A DNA stretch of 9,409 bases from an uncultured Clostridia bacterium (GTDB lineage: Bacteria > Bacillota > Clostridia > TANB77 > CAG-508), in assembly GCA_904419095.1 (NCBI GenBank), contig CAJFQT010000050.1:1-9409 (forward strand). The letters run 5' to 3'. The notes under the pieces were generated by a model. The model was not told the origin of the DNA and did not search any database. It saw only the letters and a list, made by a program, of their open reading frames with translations. Position 1 is the first letter of the stretch. Every line of letters begins with the position of its first letter. Of this stretch, positions 1 to 6,430 are shown piece by piece. The position numbers and the translations under genes were made by a program.

Positions 1-495
1 ATAATACCAATTTTAGGATTACTGTTAATGCATTTAATAATTTCAATAGTAAATTTAAAAAGTTTAAAAGCAAGAGAAATAATTTGTGGAAAGCCAAGAA
101 TTTTAATATATCGTGGAAAAATTGATGAAAAAGCATTAAAAAAAGAAAGATTTACAATAAATGAATTACAAGAAAGACTAAGAGGAAATAATATTATAAA
201 CATATCTGATGTAGAATATGCAATATTAGAGACTAGTGGACAAGTAACTGTAATACAAAAACCAGAAAAAAGAAACACAATACCTGAAGATTTTAATATT
301 TATCCAGAATATGAGGGAATAACTTATGATTTAGTAGTAGACGGAAAAATTATGGAAAAAAATTTAGAAGTACTTGGAAAAGATTATCAATGGCTAGAAA
401 GGGAATTATCAAAAATGAATATAAAACCAGAAGAAGCTCTTATTGCTACTTTAGATGGTAAAGGAAAAATATTTTGCCAGAAGAAAGGAGAATAA
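1..495 (+). CDS. DUF421 (YetF-like) membrane protein, C-terminal part, 5' end cut by the window
   Basis: The frame is open from base 1, so this is the 3' part of a longer gene; the ATG at 28 is internal. The first ~18 visible residues are hydrophobic and look like the end of the last membrane helix. The soluble domain follows, with the family's typical features: a GKP-x-(I/L)LI-x-x-GKID segment, a conserved LxERLR helix, and ISDVEYAILETSGQ followed by a TVIQKP-like strand. This matches the cytosolic domain of the DUF421/YetF family. The biochemical role of the family is poorly defined; in Bacillus some members are linked to spores or the cell envelope. The gene ends with TAA (493-495), and the ribosome site of the next gene (AAAGGAG, 484-490) lies inside its last codons, so the two are probably translated from one transcript. 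Family call is firm; the specific function is unknown. Confidence 0.85.
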   Translation: MIPILGLLLMHLIISIVNLKSLKAREIICGKPRILIYRGKIDEKALKKERFTINELQERLRGNNIINISDVEYAILETSGQVTVIQKPEKRNTIPEDFNIYPEYEGITYDLVVDGKIMEKNLEVLGKDYQWLERELSKMNIKPEEALIATLDGKGKIFCQKKGE

Positions 496-502
496 GAAAT
501 AA

Positions 503-898
503 ATGAAAAAAGAACTAATTATTTGTATTATTATAATAATTTTAATAATATTAGGAAATATATTAACAGAAAAATATACAGCAAACTCTGTAAAAAGCAT
601 ATTAGAAAGTCTAAGTGAATTACGAGAAGAAATTATAAATAATTTTGAAAATATAAACAGAGAAGAAAGTTTGGAAAAAGTTAAAAAAATTGAAGAAGAT
701 TGGAAAAAATATTATTATCTACTTGCATATTTTATTGAACATGATGAATTAGAAAAGATAGAGACTAGCTTAATAGGTATTGAAAGCTATATAGAAGCAG
801 AAGAATACGGCGAAGGAATTGCAAAAATAGATGAATCAGTATTTATTTTACAGCATATTGAAAAGAAATATAGAGTGAGTTTGCAAAATGTATTTTAA
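503..898 (+). CDS. DUF4363 family small membrane-anchored protein
   Basis: This 131-residue protein has one strongly hydrophobic N-terminal helix (about residues 4-22, mostly Ile and Leu) and then a charged, wholly helical-looking region. The extracytoplasmic helices carry a Trp in EEDWKKYYYLLAYFIEH (residues 64-80), which matches the W...FieHdEld pattern of DUF4363, and a C-terminal ILQHIEKKYRVSLQNVF that is also typical. The ATG has AAAGGAG 12 bases upstream and begins 7 bases after the DUF421 stop. DUF4363 genes regularly sit directly after DUF421 genes in Clostridia, so a shared role as a membrane pair is likely, but no reaction is known for it. No cysteines, metal motif or lipobox are visible. 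Confidence 0.8.
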   Translation: MKKELIICIIIIILIILGNILTEKYTANSVKSILESLSELREEIINNFENINREESLEKVKKIEEDWKKYYYLLAYFIEHDELEKIETSLIGIESYIEAEEYGEGIAKIDESVFILQHIEKKYRVSLQNVF

Positions 899-972
899 GA
901 CTTAAAAAACATATTTATATATCAACTCTGAGATTAATTATTAATATGCAAGACTGAATTTTAACTTGGTTT

Positions 973-1000
973 TAAAACAATTTTTATAAAAATTGTTTTA
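973..1000. terminator. Perfect AT-rich hairpin after DUF4363, possible weak terminator
   Basis: A 13-bp perfect stem (973-985 with 988-1000) has a 2-nt gap at the centre and a single G:C pair. It lies 75 bases after the DUF4363 stop. There is no T-run after the stem, only the TTTTA at the end of the right arm, and the stem is weak. Termination is therefore only a possibility. Confidence 0.35.
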
Positions 1001-1013
1001 TGACTTGAATATA

Positions 1014-1051
1014 ATAAATAATTATGTTATATTATTAACATAATTATTTAT
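1014..1051. repeat. Perfect 16-bp inverted repeat with 6-base loop
   Basis: The arms 1014-1029 and 1036-1051 are exact reverse complements and flank the loop TATTAT. Each arm has a single G or C. The dyad sits 13 bases after the preceding hairpin. The symmetry suits a dimeric-protein operator or a second transcript-end hairpin, but no regulated gene lies close; the next start codon is over 400 bases away. Confidence 0.6.
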
Positions 1052-1476
1052 AGTTAAAACGAAAATTTATTTTCACTATTTTTTAAAAATTTAAATTATA
1101 TTATATCTAAAATATTTTCCATATATATATCAATAAAAAATTTTCAAAAAAACTGAATATAAAAGTTATTACTAATATAGATTTAATTTGTTCTTTATAT
1201 CAAATTTTATAAAATAAACTATTATATAAAACTTAAAATCTATGATTTTTTTATCATTAAAATATTAAGACATTTAAAAAAAATATTTCAATCATTAATT
1301 TTTTAAAATCAAAAATTATTAAAACTCATTATTAAAGTATTAAATTAAACTTTAAAATTTATTAAATTCTAAACCAATTTATCAATTTTTAAATTCCAAA
1401 GTTCAAAAATAATTAAAAATTAAATAGTGAAATTTAATTATAAATAATTATAAATAAAAATACAAGGAGGAATTGA

Positions 1477-2427
1477 ATGGAAGAAAAAAGCATTTTAAAC
1501 CAGAGAGAAAATACTAAATTATTGTCTCCCAAATTAGATATTATATTCCAAGCGTTATTTGGAGAAATAGGTAGTGAACGAATAACAAAAAAATTTTTAG
1601 AAGCAATTCTAGATAAAACATTAGAGGAAATAGATCTAAGTGGAAATATAGTACTTAGAAGAGAAAATATTGAAGATAAAATGGGTGTACTAGATATATT
1701 AGTAAAAATCAATAAAGAAGAATACTGCAATTTAGAAATGCAATTAATAGAAAAGGACAAATTACTAGAGAGAATATTATATTATTGGGCAAGAATTTAT
1801 ACAAAAAACTTAAAATCAGGGAAGGACTATGCAAACTTGAAAAAGACTATAGAAGTATTAATTGTAAATTTTGAAATAAATGAATTAAAAGAATTAGAAT
1901 ATCATAGTAGATGGAAGATAATAGAAGAAAAGAATAGAAAATTAGTGTTGACAGAAGATTTAGAAATACATATAATAGAAATACCAAAGATATATAAATT
2001 AGATGGAAAAGAAGAAGAATTAACAAAATGGTTATATTTCATAGAAAACCCTGAAAGTAAGAAGGTGGAGGAATATATGAAAGAGAATAATGAAATGAAA
2101 GAAGCAAAAGAAAAATTAAAGGTTATGAGTGAAGATGAAAGAATGCAAATATTAGCTGAATTAAGAGAAAAAGCAATACGAGACGAGAAAGCTATAAAAA
2201 GATTTGCAATAAGAGAAGGTTTGGAAGAAGGTAAGAAACAAGGAATCAAACAAGGAATCAAACAAGGAATCAAACAAGGAATCAAACAAGGAATGAAAGA
2301 TGGAATAAATAAAGGAAAAAAACAAGAGAAAAAAGATATAGCAAAAAAAATGAAAGAAAAAGGTGTTAATATTAAACTTATACAAGAAATCACTGAATTA
2401 ACAGAGGAAGAAATAAATTTATTATAA
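1477..2427 (+). CDS. Rpn family / PD-(D/E)XK nuclease ('transposase' family) protein
   Basis: This 316-residue protein has the hallmarks of the recombination-promoting nuclease (Rpn) / PDDEXK family often annotated as a transposase. The N-terminal KLDIIFQALFG (19-29) is the family opening motif. The nuclease core has Asp73 in GVLDILV and Glu87-x-Gln89 in NLEMQ, the expected D...ExQ active site, followed by an RILYYWARIYTKNLKSG block. Members cut DNA and promote RecA-independent recombination or act in phage defence; here the activity is inferred. The C-terminus is highly charged, with four exact GIKQ repeats (256-271) and further Gly-Lys repeats, a variable low-complexity tail seen in many relatives. 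The ATG has AAGGAGG 6 bases upstream. The AT-rich flank and lone position suggest acquisition, but I see no terminal inverted repeats or target duplication. Confidence 0.87.
   Translation: MEEKSILNQRENTKLLSPKLDIIFQALFGEIGSERITKKFLEAILDKTLEEIDLSGNIVLRRENIEDKMGVLDILVKINKEEYCNLEMQLIEKDKLLERILYYWARIYTKNLKSGKDYANLKKTIEVLIVNFEINELKELEYHSRWKIIEEKNRKLVLTEDLEIHIIEIPKIYKLDGKEEELTKWLYFIENPESKKVEEYMKENNEMKEAKEKLKVMSEDERMQILAELREKAIRDEKAIKRFAIREGLEEGKKQGIKQGIKQGIKQGIKQGMKDGINKGKKQEKKDIAKKMKEKGVNIKLIQEITELTEEEINLL
2242..2289 (+). repeat. Four exact 12-bp tandem repeats inside the Rpn-like gene
   Basis: The unit GGAATCAAACAA is repeated four times without a mismatch and encodes Gly-Ile-Lys-Gln each time. 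A diverged copy precedes it (2230-2241) and another follows (2290-2301). Because the unit is a multiple of three, copy-number change would lengthen or shorten the protein tail without a frameshift. Confidence 0.95.
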
Positions 2428-2456
2428 AATCAGAAGGTTAAAGAAGGATTAAGATT

Positions 2457-2514
2457 AAAAAATAGGAAACAAAGAAAGAAATAATAAAATTTCTTTCTAT
2501 ATTTCCTATTTTTT
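2457..2514. terminator. Long bidirectional terminator between rpn-like gene and spoVAE
   Basis: An outer 13-bp stem (2457-2469 with 2502-2514) and an inner 10-bp stem (2473-2482 with 2489-2498) are separated by a 3x3 internal loop, with a 6-base apical loop. The outer arms end in A-runs on the left and T-runs on the right, so an RNA read from either strand ends its hairpin in a run of U. It serves the convergent nuclease gene (+) and the spoVA operon (-). The right arm overlaps the first two bases of the spoVAE stop codon on the map (2513-2515). Confidence 0.85.
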
Positions 2515-2905
2515 ATTGCTTTTTCATTTTAGGTTTTGATATTAAAGCAGCCAAATATCCAAAAAATACAGCAGCAGCAATACCACCAGCAGCAGCTTTT
2601 ACACCACCTGTAAAAGCACCAATTAAACCTGATTGCTTAACACCCTCAATAGCACCTTTAGCTAAATTATATCCGAAACCAGTTAAAGGGACAGTTGCAC
2701 CAGCACCGGCAAAGTCTACTAAATATTGATAGATTCCAAGACCTCCAAGAATTGCTCCTGTAGTTACAAATATGACTAAAATTCTTGCAGGAGTCAGCTT
2801 AGTTTTATCTATTAATATTTGACCAATTACACAGATAAGACCACCAACTATAAAACACTTTAATAATGATGAAATTTCAAAAACATTAGCCCAATCTATT
2901 TCCAT
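2513..2905 (-). CDS. spoVAE: Stage V sporulation protein AE (SpoVAE/SpoVAEb)
   Basis: This small integral membrane protein of 130 residues is part of the SpoVA complex that moves dipicolinic acid across the inner forespore membrane. About three or four hydrophobic helices are visible (near 11-32, 40-64 and 95-123). The signature FAGAGATVPLTGF (65-77) is followed by a Gly/Ala-rich C-terminal helix and a basic tail. The same FAGAG...P.TGF motif occurs in SpoVAC of this operon, consistent with the two being distant paralogues. The start has AAAGGA about 9 bases upstream. It is the last gene of the operon, 46 bases after spoVAD, and ends in the bidirectional terminator. Length agrees with the SpoVAEb form. 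No separate spoVAEa gene is seen here. Confidence 0.93.
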   Translation of the reverse strand: MEIDWANVFEISSLLKCFIVGGLICVIGQILIDKTKLTPARILVIFVTTGAILGGLGIYQYLVDFAGAGATVPLTGFGYNLAKGAIEGVKQSGLIGAFTGGVKAAAGGIAAAVFFGYLAALISKPKMKKQ

Positions 2906-2951
2906 AATTTATCATCCTTTCTTTTAATATAAAAACTGAACAAGTAGAAAA

Positions 2952-3953
2952 TTATATTTCTATACTAATTGCATGAGCAATTCCAGGAATACTTTCACCT
3001 TGTTGGGAACTAGTTGAATTCATCAATGCACCTGTTGCAATTAATAAAATTCTTTTCATTTTCCTTGCACGTAACTCTTTAAAAAGATATCCAGAAAATA
3101 CTGAAGCACAACAGCCACAACCACTACCACCTGAATGGGTATCTTGTTTCAATTTATCAAAAATTAAAATACCACAATCATTATAATTAGATTTAATGTT
3201 ATATCCTTTTGAAGCCATAATGTCTAAAACAATTTCTTTTCCAACATATCCAAGATCACCGCTAATAATTGCATCATAGTAACTAGGATTTCTACCACTA
3301 TCTAAAAAATGAGTAGTTAATGTATCACAAAAGGCAGGAGCCATGGCAGCCCCCATATTATTGCCATCTTTTATTCCCATATCAACAATTTTTCCAGGAG
3401 TAATCATAGTTATATATGGACCAGAACCAGTTTTAGAAAGAATAGCACTTCCGGCACCTGTAACAGTCCATTGTGAAGACTGTGGACGTTGGTTTCCAAG
3501 TTCTAGTGGAAAACGAAATTGTTTTTCAGCACTACAAAAATGACTAGATGTTGCACAAAGTGTATTTTCAGCAAATGATTCTGTACAAATTGCTGCTAAA
3601 GACATTGATTCAACAAAAGTAGAACAAGCTCCAAATACACCAAAAAATGGAATTGAAAGTTCTCGAAGTCCAAAACTTGAAGAAATACATTGGTTAAGTA
3701 AATCACCAGCAAAACAACAATCTATCTGAGCAGAAGAAATTCCAGATTTAGCTATAACAGTATTAACTGTTTCTTTAATGATTTTGCTTTCGGCTTTTTC
3801 CCAAGTTTTTTCTCCCCAAAATTCATCATCAATACATAAATCAAAATATTTACCCAAAGGGCCTTGAGCTTCCTTTGGACCGACAATACTGGCACAATCT
3901 ACAATCGTAGGTGGTGAGTCAAAAGAATAAGTTTGATTACCAAGTTTTTTCAA
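2952..3953 (-). CDS. spoVAD: Stage V sporulation protein AD (SpoVAD), TTG start
   Basis: This 333-residue soluble protein has a thiolase-like fold. In Bacillus, SpoVAD binds dipicolinic acid and is needed for its uptake into the forespore. The sequence shows the typical start (KKLGNQT..F..PP.IV) and SIVGPKEAQGPLGKYFD (22-38). It also has FGVFGACSTF with Cys110 at the thiolase nucleophile position, a Gly-rich HSGGSGCGCCASVFSGY near the C-terminus, and the ending ATGALMNSTSSQQGESIPGIAHAI. The start codon is TTG: the base triplet at 3953-3951 gives it, AGGAGGT lies 6 bases upstream, and the protein then begins exactly where family members do. It is unusually rich in Cys. It lies 32 bases after spoVAC. 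Assignment is firm; that it binds DPA here is by family. Confidence 0.96.
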   Translation of the reverse strand: MKKLGNQTYSFDSPPTIVDCASIVGPKEAQGPLGKYFDLCIDDEFWGEKTWEKAESKIIKETVNTVIAKSGISSAQIDCCFAGDLLNQCISSSFGLRELSIPFFGVFGACSTFVESMSLAAICTESFAENTLCATSSHFCSAEKQFRFPLELGNQRPQSSQWTVTGAGSAILSKTGSGPYITMITPGKIVDMGIKDGNNMGAAMAPAFCDTLTTHFLDSGRNPSYYDAIISGDLGYVGKEIVLDIMASKGYNIKSNYNDCGILIFDKLKQDTHSGGSGCGCCASVFSGYLFKELRARKMKRILLIATGALMNSTSSQQGESIPGIAHAISIEI

Positions 3954-3959
3954 AATATT

Positions 3960-3966
3960 ACCTCCT
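3960..3966 (-). promoter_or_regulatory. Strong ribosome binding site fixing the TTG start of spoVAD
   Basis: On the minus strand the sequence is AGGAGGT, 6 bases before the TTG at 3953. No ATG or GTG in frame nearby has a comparable site, so this decides the start. Its strength probably offsets the weak start codon. Confidence 0.85.
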
Positions 3967-3985
3967 ATAATTTAAATAATAATTT

Positions 3986-4450
3986 TTATACTAATGTTAT
4001 AGATTCAGTTGCAAAAATCATATAAATGATACCAATTAAAATTGAAGCAGAGATACCAAAAACTAAAACTGGTCCTGCAACTGTGAACATTTTTCCACCA
4101 ACACCCATTACATATCCTTCTGATTTATATTCCATAGCAGGAGATACAATGGAATTGGCAAAACCTGTTATTGGAATTAAAGAACCTGCACCAGCAAATT
4201 TGCCTATTTTATTAAATAAGTTAAGACCTGTTAAAAATGCAGCAATACCAATTAAAATTATTGAAACTATTGTTCCAGAAGTTGCAATATCAAAACCGCG
4301 TTCTTTACATATGTTAGATATAATTTGACCAAGTGTACAAATAAGTCCACCTACCCAGAAAGCATTGAAACAGTTTTTTAGTATAGGAGAATTAGGTGAT
4401 TTCTGCTCAACGTATTGTTGATAAGTTTGCTTTGATTCTAAAGGGTTCAT
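3986..4450 (-). CDS. spoVAC: Stage V sporulation protein AC (SpoVAC)
   Basis: This 154-residue integral membrane protein is the SpoVA channel component. In Bacillus, SpoVAC behaves as a mechanosensitive channel for dipicolinic acid release. The N-terminal ~25 residues are polar. Hydrophobic helices follow at about 28-46, 58-80 and 122-147. The signature FAGAGSLIPITGFANS (85-100) is followed by SPAMEYKSEGYVMGVGGKMF, which is well conserved in SpoVAC. The ATG has AAAGGAG 9 bases upstream; that site lies within the end of the dodecin-like gene, whose stop is only 3 bases away, suggesting coupled translation. spoVAD follows after 32 bases. Length is normal for the family. Confidence 0.95.
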   Translation of the reverse strand: MNPLESKQTYQQYVEQKSPNSPILKNCFNAFWVGGLICTLGQIISNICKERGFDIATSGTIVSIILIGIAAFLTGLNLFNKIGKFAGAGSLIPITGFANSIVSPAMEYKSEGYVMGVGGKMFTVAGPVLVFGISASILIGIIYMIFATESITLV

Positions 4451-4453
4451 GGA

Positions 4454-4672
4454 TTAAGACTCCTTTCTGTTTAAATCTAATGTAAAACTTAAGTCTAAGT
4501 CTACAAAATATTCTACTATTTTGTTACCGTCAATTCTTGCTCTTTGTTCTATTATTGTTACTGTATTTAAATAGTCTATTGTTTTTGATGCTTCACCTAT
4601 AGCTTTTACTATGGCATCTTTCCAAGATACATCAGAGTTTCCAGTTATTTTTAAGTGTTTTTCAATATTCAT
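4454..4672 (-). CDS. Dodecin-like small protein at the head of the spoVA operon
   Basis: This 72-residue protein has the dodecin pattern: an N-terminal strand ending in TGNSDVSW, then KDAIVKAIGEASKTI (a helix), then IIEQRARIDGNKIVEYFVDLDLSFTLD (two strands). Dodecins form hollow dodecamers that bind and sequester flavins. Aligned by eye to the archaeal protein, the flavin-stacking Trp36 position is Thr37 here and the Gln55 position is Phe56, so flavin binding is not assured. The ATG has AGGAGG 6 bases upstream. Only 3 bases separate its stop from the spoVAC start, so it must be co-transcribed with the spore genes. The alternative is another small assembly protein of the same fold. Family call is good; role in spores is unknown. 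Confidence 0.85.
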   Translation of the reverse strand: MNIEKHLKITGNSDVSWKDAIVKAIGEASKTIDYLNTVTIIEQRARIDGNKIVEYFVDLDLSFTLDLNRKES

Positions 4673-4740
4673 ATTTTACCTCCTAAAATTTTATTTATGA
4701 GTATTTTTTCCGGTTTTTGAAAAATTATACTTTTTGGTCC

Positions 4741-4951
4741 GCATAAACTTAAGAAATATATGTTTTGAAAATATGAATGGCTCATTCCAAAATTTAAGAT
4801 ATTCTATGCGAAATTTTCGGCACCCTTTCTGTGTTAATTTTCTTGGAGAAGAAAATTCCACGAACATTTTCCAAAAATTTCGCAAAGAATATCTAAAATT
4901 TTTCCAATCACACATTCATATTTTCAAAACATATATTTCTTAAGTTTATGC
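4741..4951. repeat. 211-bp interrupted palindrome with perfect 39-bp terminal inverted repeats
   Basis: Bases 4741-4779 and 4913-4951 are exact reverse complements over 39 bases. Inside them, 4797-4820 pairs with 4871-4894 with only 2 mismatches in 24, after a one-base offset. At the centre, 4836-4844 pairs exactly with 4849-4857 around the loop GGAG. The parts between (4821-4835 and 4858-4870) match poorly. The element would fold into one long hairpin or cruciform. It resembles a non-coding miniature inverted-repeat element (MITE), but I see no target-site duplication: the flanks are GGTCC on the left and TACTC on the right. Each of the two divergent genes has the same 39 bases, in the same orientation, upstream. 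Confidence 0.92.
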
Positions 4952-5029
4952 TACTCTACTAGATCACTAGATTAATGTGTTAATTGATATTTACTAATGT
5001 AAAAAATAATGTTAAAATTTGAAATGTAT

Positions 5030-5036
5030 AGGAGGG
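5030..5036 (+). promoter_or_regulatory. Ribosome binding site fixing the GTG start of rsmB
   Basis: AGGAGGG lies 6 bases before GTG 5043. The in-frame TTG at 5019 is upstream of this site and the in-frame ATG at 5037 directly abuts it, so neither is well placed. The GTG start also gives the N-terminus IDRAREIALKII expected for the family. Confidence 0.8.
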
Positions 5037-5042
5037 ATGATT

Positions 5043-6386
5043 GTGATTGATAGAGCAAGAGAAATAGCTTTAAAAATTATTGTGAAGATTGAGAAAGATG
5101 AAGGTTATTCAAATTTGGTGATAAATGAAGTTATTAATGAAAATAGAAATAGTTTGTCAGATAAAGATGTTGCATTTATTTCAGAAATTGTTTATGGTGT
5201 TATTACTTGGAAGATAACATTGGATGAGATAATAAAAAAATATTCGAAAATAAAATTGAAAAAATTATCTATTTGGATTTTAAACATACTTAGAATGTCA
5301 ATTTATCAAATTGTATTTTTAGATAAAATACCAAAATCAGCAGCTGTTAATGAAGGTGTTAATTTAGCTAAAAGATATGGACATAAAGCAAGTTCAAATT
5401 TTACAAATGCAATATTAAGAAAGGTTGAAAAAAAAGACTATAAAGAATTGTTCGAAATAAAAGATGATGTAGAAAGAATTTCTAAAACCACGTCGATGCC
5501 TATATGGATAATAAAAGAATTGAATAAAAATCGAAATATAAAAGAAGTAGAAGAAATATGTATAAACTTAAATAAAAAACCAAAAATAAATATTAGAGTA
5601 AATAAGTTAAAAACATCAATTCAAGAAGTAGAAAAAATTTTAACAGAAGAAAAAATACAATATAATAAAATATTAGAAGAAATGCCAGAATTTTTAGAAA
5701 TTGAAAAAATTAAGGATATAGAAAATAACAAATTTTTTAAAAAAGGTTATTTTACAGTGCAAGATGTTTCAGCAGGGTTGACCGTAAAAATTTTATCTCC
5801 AAAGCCAAATGAAATAGTTCTAGATGCATGTTCAGCACCAGGAGGAAAAACAACATATATTGCTGAAATTATGGAAAATAAAGGAAAGATAGTTGCAGGA
5901 GATATTTATGAACATAGATTAAATTTAATAAATGAAAATTGTGAGAGATTAGGAATAAGTATAGTAGAAACAAAGCAAATAGATGGAACAATATTCCAAG
6001 AAGATTTTTATCAAAAGTATGATAAAATATTATTAGATGTACCTTGTTTAGGAATTGGTGTTATTAGAAGAAAACCAGATATAAAATGGCAAAAAACTGA
6101 AGAAGATGTAAAAGAAATAATAAAAGTTCAAGAGAATATTTTAAAAAATTGTAGTAGATATTTAAAACCTGGTGGAGAATTAGTATATTCAACTTGCAGT
6201 ATCCTAAAAGAAGAAAATGAAGATATAATAGAGAAATTTTTGAATGAAACAAATAATTTCAAAATATTTGATTTAGAAAATGAAGTAAAAGAATTTAAAA
6301 AATATGTAACTAAAAAAGGTTTTTTATCCATAAAACCAAGTGAAAAAAATGATGGATTTTTTATATGTAAATTAATAAAAAAGTAA
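5043..6386 (+). CDS. rsmB: 16S rRNA (cytosine-967-C5)-methyltransferase RsmB
   Basis: This 447-residue cytosolic enzyme transfers a methyl group from S-adenosylmethionine to C967 (E. coli numbering) of 16S rRNA. Residues 1-~130 form the NusB-like RNA-binding domain (DRAREIALKII... and SAAVNEGVNLAKRYGHKASSNFTNAILRK). A linker and the Rossmann methyltransferase domain follow. DACSAPGGKT begins at Asp261 (SAM binding). DVPCLGIGVIRRKPDIKW has Cys335, and YSTCS has Cys385; the two cysteines are those used in catalysis and product release by m5C methyltransferases. The usual PCSG is PCLG here, a mild variation. The gene stands alone, divergent from the spoVA operon; no clear terminator follows, so read-through into the pil genes is possible. 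Length and motif order are normal. Confidence 0.94.
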   Translation: MIDRAREIALKIIVKIEKDEGYSNLVINEVINENRNSLSDKDVAFISEIVYGVITWKITLDEIIKKYSKIKLKKLSIWILNILRMSIYQIVFLDKIPKSAAVNEGVNLAKRYGHKASSNFTNAILRKVEKKDYKELFEIKDDVERISKTTSMPIWIIKELNKNRNIKEVEEICINLNKKPKINIRVNKLKTSIQEVEKILTEEKIQYNKILEEMPEFLEIEKIKDIENNKFFKKGYFTVQDVSAGLTVKILSPKPNEIVLDACSAPGGKTTYIAEIMENKGKIVAGDIYEHRLNLINENCERLGISIVETKQIDGTIFQEDFYQKYDKILLDVPCLGIGVIRRKPDIKWQKTEEDVKEIIKVQENILKNCSRYLKPGGELVYSTCSILKEENEDIIEKFLNETNNFKIFDLENEVKEFKKYVTKKGFLSIKPSEKNDGFFICKLIKK

Positions 6387-6387
6387 T

Positions 6388-6420
6388 ATTACAATTATAT
6401 TACATTTAGATTACATTTTA
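6388..6420 (+). promoter_or_regulatory. Three ATTACA direct repeats with exact 11-bp spacing
   Basis: ATTACA occurs at 6388, 6399 and 6410, so the period is exactly one helical turn. The array starts one base after the rsmB stop codon and ends 10 bases before a -35 box at 6431. The layout resembles the direct-repeat boxes of OmpR/PhoB-type response regulators; each copy matches 5 of 6 positions of the Bacillus PhoP-box pattern as I know it. The regulator is not in the window. Chance occurrence in AT-rich DNA cannot be excluded. Confidence 0.45.
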
Positions 6421-6430
6421 AGCAACCATA

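Larger units (their letters stand above)
899..1476. other. Extremely AT-rich intergenic stretch, no gene found
   Basis: This is 578 bases without a plausible gene on either strand. By direct count, positions 1081-1380 have only 30 G or C in 300 bases (23 C, 7 G on the + strand), far below the neighbouring coding DNA. The left part holds two perfect dyads (listed separately). The rest is runs of A and T with no convincing promoter, RNA gene or long repeat. The last bases carry the strong ribosome site of the following nuclease gene. It could be a decayed gene, the flank of an acquired segment, or an A/T-tract region that binds nucleoid proteins. Confidence 0.7.
4673..5042. other. Divergent intergenic region between the spoVA operon and rsmB
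   Basis: The region is about 370 bases, more than half of it the interrupted palindrome at 4741-4951. On the spoVA side (4685-4740) there is a TATAAT on the minus strand (4729-4724) without a good -35 partner. I could not recognise a convincing sigma-G-type promoter, which is what a spoVA operon would be expected to have. On the rsmB side (4952-5029) a poor TTGATA...TAATGT pair with 17-base spacing (4984-5012) is the best promoter candidate. Confidence 0.5.

Noticed and set aside
2242..2289. CRISPR array
   Set aside because: The 12-bp units are contiguous without spacers and encode an in-frame GIKQ tail.
1477..2427. Insertion sequence with terminal inverted repeats around the 'transposase'-type gene
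   Set aside because: No matching ends or target duplication flank the gene. Rpn-family proteins are nucleases and are not normally bounded by IS ends.
3343..3543. Plus-strand open frame inside spoVAD (and similar antisense frames in spoVAC, rpn, rsmB and the pil genes)
   Set aside because: These are shadows of well-supported genes, with no ribosome sites and no family features.
4685..4800. Sigma-G promoter for the dodecin-spoVA operon
   Set aside because: No pair of -35 and -10 elements close to the known pattern with correct spacing was found. A TATAAT on the minus strand (4729-4724) has only TTAAGT as a -35 partner, which is too weak to annotate.
4691..4943. Overlapping open frames on both strands inside the palindrome (74 and 69 codons) with similar peptides
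   Set aside because: The resemblance of the two peptides follows from the inverted repeat itself. Neither has a good ribosome site or a recognisable domain, and both lie across the hairpin.
5019..5042. TTG 5019 or ATG 5037 as the start of rsmB
   Set aside because: The ribosome site AGGAGGG (5030-5036) lies after the TTG and directly abuts the ATG; GTG 5043 has proper spacing and gives the family N-terminus.
6387..6430. Terminator after rsmB
   Set aside because: No stable stem followed by a T-run is visible; only AT-rich short dyads and the ATTACA repeats occur.
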